A stretch of 28,399 bases of DNA from Ktedonobacteraceae bacterium (GTDB taxonomy: Bacteria > Chloroflexota > Ktedonobacteria > Ktedonobacterales > Ktedonobacteraceae). Made by a program: the position numbers and the translations under genes. Location: NCBI GenBank assembly GCA_017354095.1, contig JAFMRP010000002.1, positions 1-28,399 on the forward strand, given 5' to 3'. The first letter of the stretch is position 1, and every line of letters starts with the position of its first letter. The notes under the pieces were generated by a model that saw only the letters and a program-made list of their open reading frames with translations, did not search any database and was not told the origin of the DNA. Positions 5,529 through 11,664 of the stretch are shown one piece after another.

Positions 5529-6721
5529 GGCAAACAAGCCTGTTCGAATCGGAGCGCCTGACCATGGAGCGTTCCATGGCGCTCACCCTGGAAAGCTTGC
5601 GGCTCTACGGCCCGGCCTATCGTCACTGGGCGATTGCCTACAGTGGCGGCAAGGACAGCACGTTAGTGGTGACCCTGGTCGCGTATCTTCTTGCCTCTGG
5701 CCAGCTCCAGGCGCCGGAAAGTCTGACGGTGTTGTATGCAGACACCAGGATGGAACTACCGCCACTACAAAATGCGGCGCTCCAGGTACTGGAGACGTTA
5801 CGGCAGCGTGGCATCAAAACACAGATCGTGCTACCTGCCCTCGACGATCGCTTCTTTGTCTATATGTTTGGCCGCGGCGTTCCACCTCCCAAGAATCGCT
5901 TTCGCTGGTGTACCCCCCAGCTGAAGGTAGAGCCGATGGAAAGGGCTCTGGCCGATCTGCGCGCCCTGCACGGTGAGAAATTTTTGATGCTGACCGGTGT
6001 GCGTCTGGGTGAGAGCGCGGCTCGTGATCAGCGCATCGTCACCTCGTGTAGCCGCGACGGGGCTGAGTGTGGCCAGGGCTGGTTCCAGGAGATGACACCA
6101 GCCTCAATTGCCGATGTGTTGGCGCCCTGCCTGCACTGGCGGGTATGCCATGTGTGGGATTGGTTGACCTTCCACGCGCCAGGGGAGGGGTTCCCCACCA
6201 GCGTGATAGCAGAGGTCTATGGCGGCGATGAGAAAGAGGAGATTAACGCCCGGACTGGCTGCGTGGGCTGTAACCTCGCCTCCAAAGATGTTGCCCTGGA
6301 GACGGTGCTCAAGATCCCGCAATGGAAGTATCTAGCGCCGCTCAAGCGGCTGCGCCCGTTGTATCGAGAGCTGATCAGACCAGCGAATCGCCTGCGCAAG
6401 AACGGCGAGCGCAAGAAGGATGGATCTCTTTCAGCTAATCCTATGCGCATGGGTCCGCTGCACATGGAGGCCCGGCGCGCTGGGCTGGCGGAAGTGCTCA
6501 GCCTCCAGGAAGAAGTCAACGCGACAGCGCGCACACTGGGCAGGCCCTGCATCGACCTCATTAATGAAAAAGAGCACCAGCGCATCCTGGAGTTGATTGA
6601 GGCCAATACCTGGCCAGACAAGTGGACTGGCGAAGAGATCCACGCTGACATTCCAGTGCCGCAAATCATGGCTGATGGTATTATTCAGGATTTTTTACTC
6701 AGGGAGCTCAAGGAAGGATAG
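5525..6721 (+). CDS. DndC/PAPS-reductase-like ATP-pyrophosphatase (398 aa)
   Basis: This belongs to the N-type ATP-pyrophosphatase superfamily that includes PAPS reductase and DndC of DNA phosphorothioation. The PP-loop SGGKDST is at residues 40-46. Further marks are RWCTPQLK (127-134) and GVRLGESAARDQR (158-170), matching the pattern of DndC-like proteins. Cys175, Cys182, Cys246 and Cys249 (GCVGC) could hold an iron-sulfur cluster, as in DndC. Such enzymes activate a substrate by adenylation for sulfur transfer. No DndB, DndD, DndE or cysteine desulfurase gene is present, so a full Dnd system is not supported. Phage and plasmid orphan members exist with unknown substrates. The start at 5525 follows GGAGGTGGAGGT and overlaps the previous stop. 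Confidence 0.85.
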   Translation: MRQTSLFESERLTMERSMALTLESLRLYGPAYRHWAIAYSGGKDSTLVVTLVAYLLASGQLQAPESLTVLYADTRMELPPLQNAALQVLETLRQRGIKTQIVLPALDDRFFVYMFGRGVPPPKNRFRWCTPQLKVEPMERALADLRALHGEKFLMLTGVRLGESAARDQRIVTSCSRDGAECGQGWFQEMTPASIADVLAPCLHWRVCHVWDWLTFHAPGEGFPTSVIAEVYGGDEKEEINARTGCVGCNLASKDVALETVLKIPQWKYLAPLKRLRPLYRELIRPANRLRKNGERKKDGSLSANPMRMGPLHMEARRAGLAEVLSLQEEVNATARTLGRPCIDLINEKEHQRILELIEANTWPDKWTGEEIHADIPVPQIMADGIIQDFLLRELKEG

Positions 6722-6725
6722 ATCG

Positions 6726-7037
6726 ATGGCGAAGCTTTCAAGAACCGGTAAACACCTTTGCTGCAGGTGCCGCAAGCTGGCAACGCATAAGCTGGAAGCC
6801 AGTAGCAGAACCGCGCCTGGTGGAAAGCTGGTGGTGTATCACTGTGTTGAGCATGCTACGCACTATGACATGCCCCAGGAGCAAGAGCAGTCACCAGCTG
6901 GCCAGCGCCCGATTCAGTTTTTCGATGATCCAGACAGCCCTGTGATGCCCTTCAAAGCGCACCATGCTCCAAACGGCAGTAACTATCACGATAACAGGTG
7001 TTCTTGCCCTCATTGCAACGGCGATGATATCGCCTAG
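6726..7037 (+). CDS. Small CxxC/CxxH zinc-binding hypothetical protein (103 aa)
   Basis: Cys12/Cys15 and Cys40/His43 (HCVEH) make a C-x2-C ... C-x2-H site like those in the proteins at 5127 and 23417. A second cluster near the end has Cys92, Cys94 and Cys97 (CSCPHC). The middle is Gln/Pro-rich and probably flexible. The start is 4 bases after the stop of the PAPS-reductase-like gene, with AAGGAAGGA upstream, so it shares that operon and could be a partner of it. No known family was recognised. Confidence 0.7.
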   Translation: MAKLSRTGKHLCCRCRKLATHKLEASSRTAPGGKLVVYHCVEHATHYDMPQEQEQSPAGQRPIQFFDDPDSPVMPFKAHHAPNGSNYHDNRCSCPHCNGDDIA

Positions 7038-7071
7038 CCTGCTGCAGGTCAGCCGCTCCAGGTGGAGCAGC

Positions 7072-7090
7072 GCCGGGTGCAACTCCCGGC
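7072..7090 (+). other. Intergenic GC hairpin 6 with conserved downstream leader
   Basis: GCCGGG (7072-7077) pairs with CCCGGC (7085-7090); the loop is TGCAACT. Downstream, TGTAGTGCGTG (7112-7122) and then GAATAG recur in the same order after the hairpin at 20594, whose loop TGCATACT is almost the same. These two leaders are clearly related although their downstream genes are not. Confidence 0.6.
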
Positions 7091-7151
7091 CAGGCTCTCA
7101 ACGATTGGCCTTGTAGTGCGTGGAATAGCGATGGATCGAAAGGGACCATCT

Positions 7152-7361
7152 ATGTCGCAAAGCAATGTTCCTGATACGGCTGAACGGCTCGTTGTGGCTG
7201 TCAGCACTATGGAAAGCCTGCTGGAGGAGGCGCAGGCTGAACTGGATCACATCAATGCTCATCCAACCTACACCATTGAAGAAGAGCAGTGTGTGCTTCG
7301 GCTACAAGAGGCGATCTCTGGCGCGAGGGTGAGCAGGCCAAGGAACCGGGGGAAAGCATGA
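7152..7361 (+). CDS. Small helical hypothetical protein (69 aa)
   Basis: Two predicted helices (residues 7-31 and 38-56) with an acidic, Glu-rich profile suggest a helical hairpin. The start at 7152 follows AAAGGG; in-frame ATG at 7131 is less well placed. The stop overlaps the next start as ATGA. Function is unknown. Confidence 0.6.
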   Translation: MSQSNVPDTAERLVVAVSTMESLLEEAQAELDHINAHPTYTIEEEQCVLRLQEAISGARVSRPRNRGKA

Positions 7362-7552
7362 GCGATAGCCCGAAGAAGAAGACGCTGGACCAGTACACGC
7401 CAGAGGAGTTGCGCCAAATCTTCACGCCGGAGGAGCTGCAAATGGAATTGCTCACCAATGCTGTGCAGGCGCATGAGCGTCCAGAGCTAGGTGAGGGGTG
7501 GAAGCGCTATCATCGCAATGTCCAGCGAGCAGTAGAGCTTTTCGATGAGTAG
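7358..7552 (+). CDS. Small hypothetical protein (64 aa)
   Basis: This charged, helical protein has a short internal repetition: YTPEELRQIF followed by FTPEELQMEL. No family is recognised. It starts inside the previous stop codon (ATGA) with GGGGGAAAG upstream, so the pair is translationally coupled. Confidence 0.6.
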   Translation: MSDSPKKKTLDQYTPEELRQIFTPEELQMELLTNAVQAHERPELGEGWKRYHRNVQRAVELFDE

Positions 7553-7600
7553 CCAGTGCCCCACTGGTGGTAGTCCCCGTAGCGCGTTCACAAAAAAGGA

Positions 7601-7626
7601 GCGGGCCGCTGGCAGAGTCGGCCCGC
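7601..7626 (+). other. Intergenic GC hairpin 7
   Basis: GCGGGCCG (7601-7608) and CGGCCCGC (7619-7626) form a perfect 8-bp stem with a 10-nt loop, in the 96-bp gap before the gene at 7649. AAAAAAGGA just upstream is A-rich rather than T-rich. There is no terminator tail. Confidence 0.5.
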
Positions 7627-7648
7627 AAGCAGTAGAAAGGATGCAACG

Positions 7649-7927
7649 ATGAGCCAACAGATAGAAGAAGTTCTGGGCAACGTGATGAATCAGGCGCTGC
7701 AAACCTATGAGGAAGTTGAATACCAGAGCGACCGTGAATCGAGAGCGGCTGGTGTCTACGCCCTCTGCCGCATCGCTGGGGCCTTGGAGCGGATCGCGAA
7801 TGTGATGGAGGCACGCACCGGATTATCCCCTCTTGCCACTCCAAGCGAGCCTCGCAAAGCGGCGCTGGTACGGCGTGATGGCGAACTTGCTGATCATCCG
7901 TTTTCGCAGCCAGCAGGAAGGGACTGA
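7649..7927 (+). CDS. Small hypothetical protein (92 aa)
   Basis: Residues 1-58 are helical (SQQIEEVLGNVMNQALQTY, then AGVYALCRIAGALERIANVM), followed by a flexible tail. The ribosome binding site is AGAAAGGA. ATG at 7641 is followed at once by a stop, so 7649 is the start. It is 3 bases upstream of the zinc-finger-MazG gene and probably co-transcribed. Function is unknown. Confidence 0.65.
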   Translation: MSQQIEEVLGNVMNQALQTYEEVEYQSDRESRAAGVYALCRIAGALERIANVMEARTGLSPLATPSEPRKAALVRRDGELADHPFSQPAGRD

Positions 7928-7930
7928 AAC

Positions 7931-8557
7931 ATGAACATTGATAGTGAGGTACTGGCAGGCGTGTTTATCCGTTCGCTGTCTGATGCCAAACTGCATGCGC
8001 TGCTGCGCGATGTGAGGGCAGCCAACATTTACGGCCGCTGCCCTTTCTGTGGGAAAGAGAACGTGCTGGTTAACGCGATCGGCGAAGAGGTCCCCTGCGA
8101 CGACCTGGTGTGGGAAGGGGAACAAGAGAGGCATGATGATCTCTGCCCGGTTACCCTGATTGAGCGGCATCTCTCCCTCCTGGCAAGCCAGCGCGATCAG
8201 ACGGCAAACAGAGGAGGCATGGCCCCGAGGGAGTATCAGGAGCAGGCTCTGAGAACCGTTTATCCTGATCTCACCTTTGAAGAAAGGCTAGGACTCTGTG
8301 GGCTCGGCTTGGCTGGGGAAATGGGCGAAGCCATTGACATGCTGAAGAAGCATCTCTATAACCGCACTGGCAAGCCGCTGGATGTGGCGAAGCTCCAGGA
8401 GGAGCTAGGGGATGTCCTCTGGTACTTCTCCGTCTTGTTGTCAACGCTTGGCTTGACGTTTGAAGAAGTCATGGCTGCCAATATCGCCAAACTGGAGCGA
8501 CGGCATCCGAACGGATTTACCCCGCGCTATACGAGCGATCGGCACGACGTTGAATAA
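7931..8557 (+). CDS. Zinc-finger-MazG-like NTP pyrophosphatase fusion (208 aa)
   Basis: The C-terminal half (about 100-195) is a MazG-type all-alpha NTP pyrophosphatase: GLGLAGEMGEAIDMLKKHL with Glu130 and Glu133, then LQEELGDVLWYFSVLL with Glu157, Glu158 and Asp161 as metal ligands. The family hydrolyses NTPs or dNTPs to NMP and pyrophosphate, often for nucleotide-pool control in phages and plasmids. The N-terminal half carries CPFC (Cys37/Cys40) with Cys56, His68 and Cys72 as further possible zinc ligands. This extension is unusual for the family. Met97 lies just after GAGGAGG, so an internal start giving the bare MazG domain is conceivable, though the spacing is short. The main start follows GGAAGGGA. 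Confidence 0.85.
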   Translation: MNIDSEVLAGVFIRSLSDAKLHALLRDVRAANIYGRCPFCGKENVLVNAIGEEVPCDDLVWEGEQERHDDLCPVTLIERHLSLLASQRDQTANRGGMAPREYQEQALRTVYPDLTFEERLGLCGLGLAGEMGEAIDMLKKHLYNRTGKPLDVAKLQEELGDVLWYFSVLLSTLGLTFEEVMAANIAKLERRHPNGFTPRYTSDRHDVE

Positions 8558-8603
8558 GAGCCCGGCAGCTGAGTGTGTAGCTACGCAGAAAGGATTGATA
8601 CAA

Positions 8604-9401
8604 GTGGGTGATACCACGATTGGCTGGACAAATAAAACCTGGAATCCCGTGACAGGCTGTAGCCATAAGTCAGATGGCTGCCGCAACTGCTATGCAGAGG
8701 CGCTGTCTTTGCGCTATGGATGGAGTAGCAAGCCCTGGACGGCCGTGAATGCGGCAGAAAATGTGGTGCTACGCCCTGAGCGGCTCCAGGCACCACTGCA
8801 CTGGAAAAAACCTCAGATGATTTTTGTGAATTCGATGAGTGATCTGTTTCATGAGCAAGTACCAGATGACTATATTGAAAAAGTGTTCAGCGTTATGGCG
8901 CTGGCCAGCCAGCACATCTACCAGGTGTTGACGAAACGCCCAGAGCGCATGATGCGGTGGTGCGAAGCGCACTCCCCAGTATTCGCTGGCCAGCGCCCTG
9001 GCTGGGATGGGTCCGTGCTCACCCCGCTTCCCAATGTCTGGTTAGGCACCTCTGTCGAGAATCAGCGCGCAGCCGATGAGCGCCTGCCCTACTTGCGCAA
9101 TACCCGGGCGGTGATCCGCTTTTTGTCCTGCGAGCCGCTATTAGGACCTATTGACTTACTGTTCTCTGGGCGTCCTATTGACCAACGTATAGACTGGGTG
9201 ATTGCAGGCGGCGAAAGCGGACCACATTATCGCCCCATGGATCTGGACTGGGCGCGATCCTTGCGGGACCAGTGCCAGGACGCTGGCGTGGCTTTCTACT
9301 ACAAGCAGGGTGCTAGCCGTTTTCCGGGCAGAAATAAGCAGTTGGATGGGCGAGAGTGGCAGGAGTACCCTGCCACGTTGGGCAGAGCAGTCTGTGAATA
9401 G
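8604..9401 (+). CDS. DUF5131 / phage Gp37-Gp68 family protein (265 aa)
   Basis: The N-terminus IGWTNKTWNPVTGC, then GCRNCYAE, is diagnostic of the DUF5131 (phage Gp37/Gp68) family. Cys19, Cys26 and Cys29 form a C-x6-C-x2-C cluster like the iron-sulfur site of radical-SAM-related proteins. Further conserved-looking segments are FVNSMSDLFHE, YQVLTKRPERM, LGTSVENQ, RFLSCEPLLG and WVIAGGESG. The biochemical role of the family is not established; it is frequent in phages and plasmids. GTG at 8604 is taken as the start because AGAAAGGA precedes it and upstream in-frame ATGs lie inside the mazG-like gene. It follows that gene by 46 bases. Confidence 0.88.
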   Translation: MGDTTIGWTNKTWNPVTGCSHKSDGCRNCYAEALSLRYGWSSKPWTAVNAAENVVLRPERLQAPLHWKKPQMIFVNSMSDLFHEQVPDDYIEKVFSVMALASQHIYQVLTKRPERMMRWCEAHSPVFAGQRPGWDGSVLTPLPNVWLGTSVENQRAADERLPYLRNTRAVIRFLSCEPLLGPIDLLFSGRPIDQRIDWVIAGGESGPHYRPMDLDWARSLRDQCQDAGVAFYYKQGASRFPGRNKQLDGREWQEYPATLGRAVCE

Positions 9402-9456
9402 TTGGGCTTGCGAGCGAAAGCAGCCCCGCGATCGAGCAAAAAGGAGAAACAACGTG

Positions 9457-9852
9457 ATGAGTAATTCAGCCATCGCCGTGTATGAGCAGCGTGAAATCCT
9501 AATCCAGGCCCTCGACGAGGGGCAAGAAGTCTCTCTCTCAGTTCAAGCGAATGTTGCGCTCGATACTGGCCTTGCCTACCACCCGGACACCAAGGCCCCG
9601 GATGTGTACCGGGTAACGCACCTGGCTACGGGCCTGGCGGTTCCAGTTCGGCTGCGCGATGAGAAGGAAGCACGCCGGCTGATCGAGATCCTGGTGATGT
9701 TCTTTGACCTGGAGGAGACGATGCCGGCAGTGCGCGCAGACCTCGACAAAGAGCGCTTCTGGCAGTTGATCGCGCTGGTCGTACAAGGTACGGTCGCGCG
9801 CATTCGCGAGGTGAATTTCATTGAGAGCGTTCGGCGTGTAGGCGTTCGTTGA
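9457..9852 (+). CDS. Hypothetical protein (131 aa)
   Basis: A predicted alpha/beta protein: strands around VSLSVQANVALD and VYRVTHLATGLAVPV, then long helices from residue 69 onward. No signal peptide, membrane segment or Cys motif is seen, and no family is recognised. AAGGAG lies 10 bases before the ATG and 7 before an in-frame GTG at 9454, so either may be used. A perfect 9-bp hairpin follows the stop. Confidence 0.65.
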   Translation: MSNSAIAVYEQREILIQALDEGQEVSLSVQANVALDTGLAYHPDTKAPDVYRVTHLATGLAVPVRLRDEKEARRLIEILVMFFDLEETMPAVRADLDKERFWQLIALVVQGTVARIREVNFIESVRRVGVR

Positions 9853-9863
9853 TGTAGTGCAGC

Positions 9864-9900
9864 GGCGCCGGTCCCCCGGTTGCAATGGTTGACCGGCGCC
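9864..9900 (+). other. Intergenic GC hairpin 8
   Basis: GGCGCCGGT (9864-9872) and ACCGGCGCC (9892-9900) form a perfect 9-bp stem with a 19-nt loop. It is preceded by GTAGTGCAGC, as at hairpin 1. It begins 11 bases after the stop of the preceding gene and has no T-tract. Confidence 0.55.
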
Positions 9901-9914
9901 AACCCAACAAAGAG

Positions 9915-9957
9915 CGAAGCCGCTGCTTTGCAGCTTCGATTATAGCATGCAAAGCAG
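9915..9957 (+). promoter_or_regulatory. Overlapping, mutually exclusive stems upstream of gene at 10045
   Basis: CTGCTTTGCA (9923-9932) and TGCAAAGCAG (9948-9957) are a perfect 10-bp inverted repeat. CGAAGC (9915-9920) and GCTTCG (9933-9938) form another stem whose loop contains the first arm, so both cannot form fully together. The 192-bp gap 9853-10044 has no gene. A pyrimidine-rich run (10008-10027) precedes the ribosome binding site. An attenuator-like switch is possible but unproven. Confidence 0.35.
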
Positions 9958-10044
9958 TGGCCGCAGCTCCCCACAACACAGTTCCTGTAATGCGTTCCTG
10001 AGTATTCTATTGCCTTTTTTCTTTTCAGGGATGAGGAGATCACT

Positions 10045-10236
10045 ATGAATTGTGCTTGGTGTGGTACCTCTACCACTGGTAGCCACGGAATCTGTGATGA
10101 TTGCATGAAACAACACTTTGGCGTCGATCCTGCGTCCATCCATGCCGAAATCGCAGCAGAGCAGGCAGCTGCCCTTGAGGAAGAAGAGCAGCTGCAGGCC
10201 CTGCAGGCGGTGGAAGATCGAGGGAAGAAGCGATGA
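10045..10236 (+). CDS. Small zinc-ribbon hypothetical protein (63 aa)
   Basis: Cys3/Cys6 and Cys17/Cys20 form a compact zinc ribbon at the very N-terminus (CAWC, CDDC). The rest is a Glu/Ala/Gln-rich helix ending in basic residues. The start is preceded by GAGGAG. Its stop overlaps the next start as ATGA, so the two are translated together. It heads the run 10045-11586 after a 192-bp gap. No named family is recognised. Confidence 0.7.
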   Translation: MNCAWCGTSTTGSHGICDDCMKQHFGVDPASIHAEIAAEQAAALEEEEQLQALQAVEDRGKKR

Positions 10237-10433
10237 CACGCGAGCAGGCGTTGCGGTTGATTGAAGAAGCGAAGAGGGATGAGCGGCTGGAGGCATCAGT
10301 GATGCCTCCACCTGGTGATCAGCCGGATGAAGACGGCTATCGCGCCGAGGTCGTGCTGCGCGGGGTGCTGAAAACTACCCTGGCTGACTTGCGCCAGTGG
10401 GGGAACTTTAAAAACTATTGGAGGGGGTACTGA
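10233..10433 (+). CDS. Small hypothetical protein, paralogue A (66 aa)
   Basis: This protein and the next one (10436) align along their whole length: an N-terminal helix with REQALRLIEEAKRDERLEA, a Pro/Asp loop, then GYRAEVVLRGVLKTTLADLRQW. It is probably a small alpha-beta-alpha fold. Its start overlaps the previous stop (ATGA). Function is unknown; the duplication suggests a protein that works as a pair or has diverged to two targets. Confidence 0.65.
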   Translation: MTREQALRLIEEAKRDERLEASVMPPPGDQPDEDGYRAEVVLRGVLKTTLADLRQWGNFKNYWRGY

Positions 10434-10435
10434 CC

Positions 10436-10633
10436 GTGAAACGAGAAGCTGCTGAAAAGCTACTGGCTGAGATTATGCAGGATAGCCGCGTCAAGGCTGA
10501 ACTGAGAAGGGCGCAGACGCCCAACGAGGATCAAGGCTTTCGCGTGGAGGTCACGCTGCGTCACCATCTCCAGCTTGCGGTGAGGAGCCGACGAGAATGG
10601 CGGGAAGTCCAAGATGCCTGGAAGGAATTGTAA
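10436..10633 (+). CDS. Small hypothetical protein, paralogue B (65 aa)
   Basis: This starts at GTG 10436, two bases after the previous stop, with GGAGGGGG upstream. REAAEKLLAEIMQDSRVKAE, then EDQGFRVEVTLRHHLQLAV, lines up with paralogue A at conserved Arg-Glu, Glu-Asp/Gly and Val-Glu-Val-x-Leu-Arg positions. It is a tandem duplicate of the neighbouring gene. Function is unknown. Confidence 0.65.
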   Translation: MKREAAEKLLAEIMQDSRVKAELRRAQTPNEDQGFRVEVTLRHHLQLAVRSRREWREVQDAWKEL

Positions 10634-10635
10634 TC

Positions 10636-10881
10636 ATGGGAAAAGGAAGCAAGCCGATACGTTATGCACTCATTGTGCGCGATGCCGACGGCGACCAGCT
10701 GAATGGTACCACCTCGACACAAGCAATCGAGGGGACGCGCCGTATGGCAAGGCAGATCCTGCGCATGTTGCCAGGCGCTGCGTTCGTTGATGTCTATCAC
10801 TACGACCACCAGGCCTGCCAGATGGCGCCTGAACCATGCGAGATGGTCAATCTGGATCAGGAAGGAGCCGATGATGAGTGA
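10636..10881 (+). CDS. Small hypothetical protein (81 aa)
   Basis: It begins 2 bases after paralogue B with GGAAGGA upstream. KPIRYALIVRDADGDQLNG suggests a beta-hairpin, followed by a helix (GTRRMARQILRMLPG) and a second strand pair (AFVDVYHYDH). The C-terminus is acidic. Two Cys (56 and 61, approximately) are not in a standard motif. It overlaps the membrane-protein gene by 8 bases. No family is recognised. Confidence 0.65.
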   Translation: MGKGSKPIRYALIVRDADGDQLNGTTSTQAIEGTRRMARQILRMLPGAAFVDVYHYDHQACQMAPEPCEMVNLDQEGADDE

Positions 10882-11401
10882 GTTTCGGCAGGATCTGGCC
10901 ATTTCTGAGTACGAAGCGTTGCAAAACGAGAAACAGGACCGGATGAAGGCGCGCGACCAGATCTGGTCGCTGCTCGTCGGGCTGGTAGGGGCGTTCGGCT
11001 TTGTCAGCTTTCAGATGAACTTGAGTGGCTATGTTGGGCTCTACCCCATACTGGCGGCCTGCATCGCCATGTATGCTGGCCACAACGAGCAGGTCCTGGA
11101 CCAGATTAAGCTCTACCTGCTGAAGTTCGAGGATCTGCATGACTACTACGGGTACGAACATTTCAACCAGCGGCGTCGTCAACAGCATCGTCGGTCGGGC
11201 TCTCAGCTGAAAGCCTTGTGCGCGGTGCAGCTGATAACCGAACTGGTCGCGTCTCTATTGGCCGTGTTCTACCTGGTTGCGCACGCCTCGCTGCTTGTGG
11301 TGGTCTGCGTGGCCATCGTCGAGAGTACGGCGATGGTGGCTACTGTCCTCTTCTTGCGCGATCCGGGCCGGTTTTGGCATGGACGAGGGAGAGTGGCCTG
11401 A
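10874..11401 (+). CDS. Four-helix membrane protein of unknown function (175 aa)
   Basis: Hydrophobic segments lie at about 30-47, 52-68, 114-137 and 139-161, giving two helical hairpins separated by a charged cytoplasmic-looking stretch (about 75-112, ending in a basic RRRQQHRR run). The layout loosely resembles small effector or sensor membrane proteins found beside toxin or defence genes, but no family can be named. The second of two adjacent ATGs was chosen for spacing from AAGGAG. The stop overlaps the HicA-like start (ATGA), so the two products are probably made together. Confidence 0.7.
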   Translation: MSEFRQDLAISEYEALQNEKQDRMKARDQIWSLLVGLVGAFGFVSFQMNLSGYVGLYPILAACIAMYAGHNEQVLDQIKLYLLKFEDLHDYYGYEHFNQRRRQQHRRSGSQLKALCAVQLITELVASLLAVFYLVAHASLLVVVCVAIVESTAMVATVLFLRDPGRFWHGRGRVA

Positions 11402-11586
11402 TGACGAACCGTACAGCAAAGAAACTGCTGAGACGAGCAGGGTTTCATCTGGTCCGCTCGCGCGGGGATCATTTCTTCTGGCGTCACCGCCGGCAGCCTC
11501 GCCGGGTGGTGGTTTTAGTGGGGGATGATGGGAACGAGTTATCGGTGCGATTGCTCGCGGAACTTCGACGGCAGTTGAGAGGATAG
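11401..11586 (+). CDS. HicA-like mRNA-interferase-fold protein (61 aa)
   Basis: Length and pattern match HicA toxins, which fold like a double-stranded-RNA-binding domain and cut mRNA. KKLLRRAGFHLVRSRGDHFFW carries the signature Gly-x-His with the putative catalytic His24. It is followed by a strand (RVVVLVGDDGNELS) and a C-terminal helix. No HicB antitoxin gene is adjacent; the overlapping upstream gene encodes a four-helix membrane protein instead. It may therefore be a toxin with a novel partner or a solitary RNA-binding protein. It resembles the protein at 13562 and is followed by a strong terminator. Confidence 0.7.
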   Translation: MTNRTAKKLLRRAGFHLVRSRGDHFFWRHRRQPRRVVVLVGDDGNELSVRLLAELRRQLRG

Positions 11587-11605
11587 CGGGGCTTCTTATA
11601 GGCAA

Positions 11606-11640
11606 GGGGACGGTGTTGTAACACCGTCCCCTGTTTGTTG
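11606..11640. terminator. Strong intrinsic terminator between convergent genes
   Basis: GGGGACGGTGTT (11606-11617) and AACACCGTCCCC (11620-11631) are perfectly complementary, followed by TGTTTGTTG and soon by TTTTTT (11644-11649). It ends the rightward cargo operon. It lies 34 bases from the stop of the leftward regulator and could also slow transcription from that side. Confidence 0.85.
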
Positions 11641-11664
11641 CGCTTTTTTGTGCTGACTGCCGCT

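Noticed and set aside
5525..6721. Complete DNA phosphorothioation (Dnd/Ssp) system
   Set aside because: Only a DndC-like gene is present. No cysteine desulfurase, DndB, DndD, DndE or restriction partner was found in the window.
11401..11586. Classical HicAB toxin-antitoxin pair
   Set aside because: No HicB-like protein is encoded beside either HicA-like gene.
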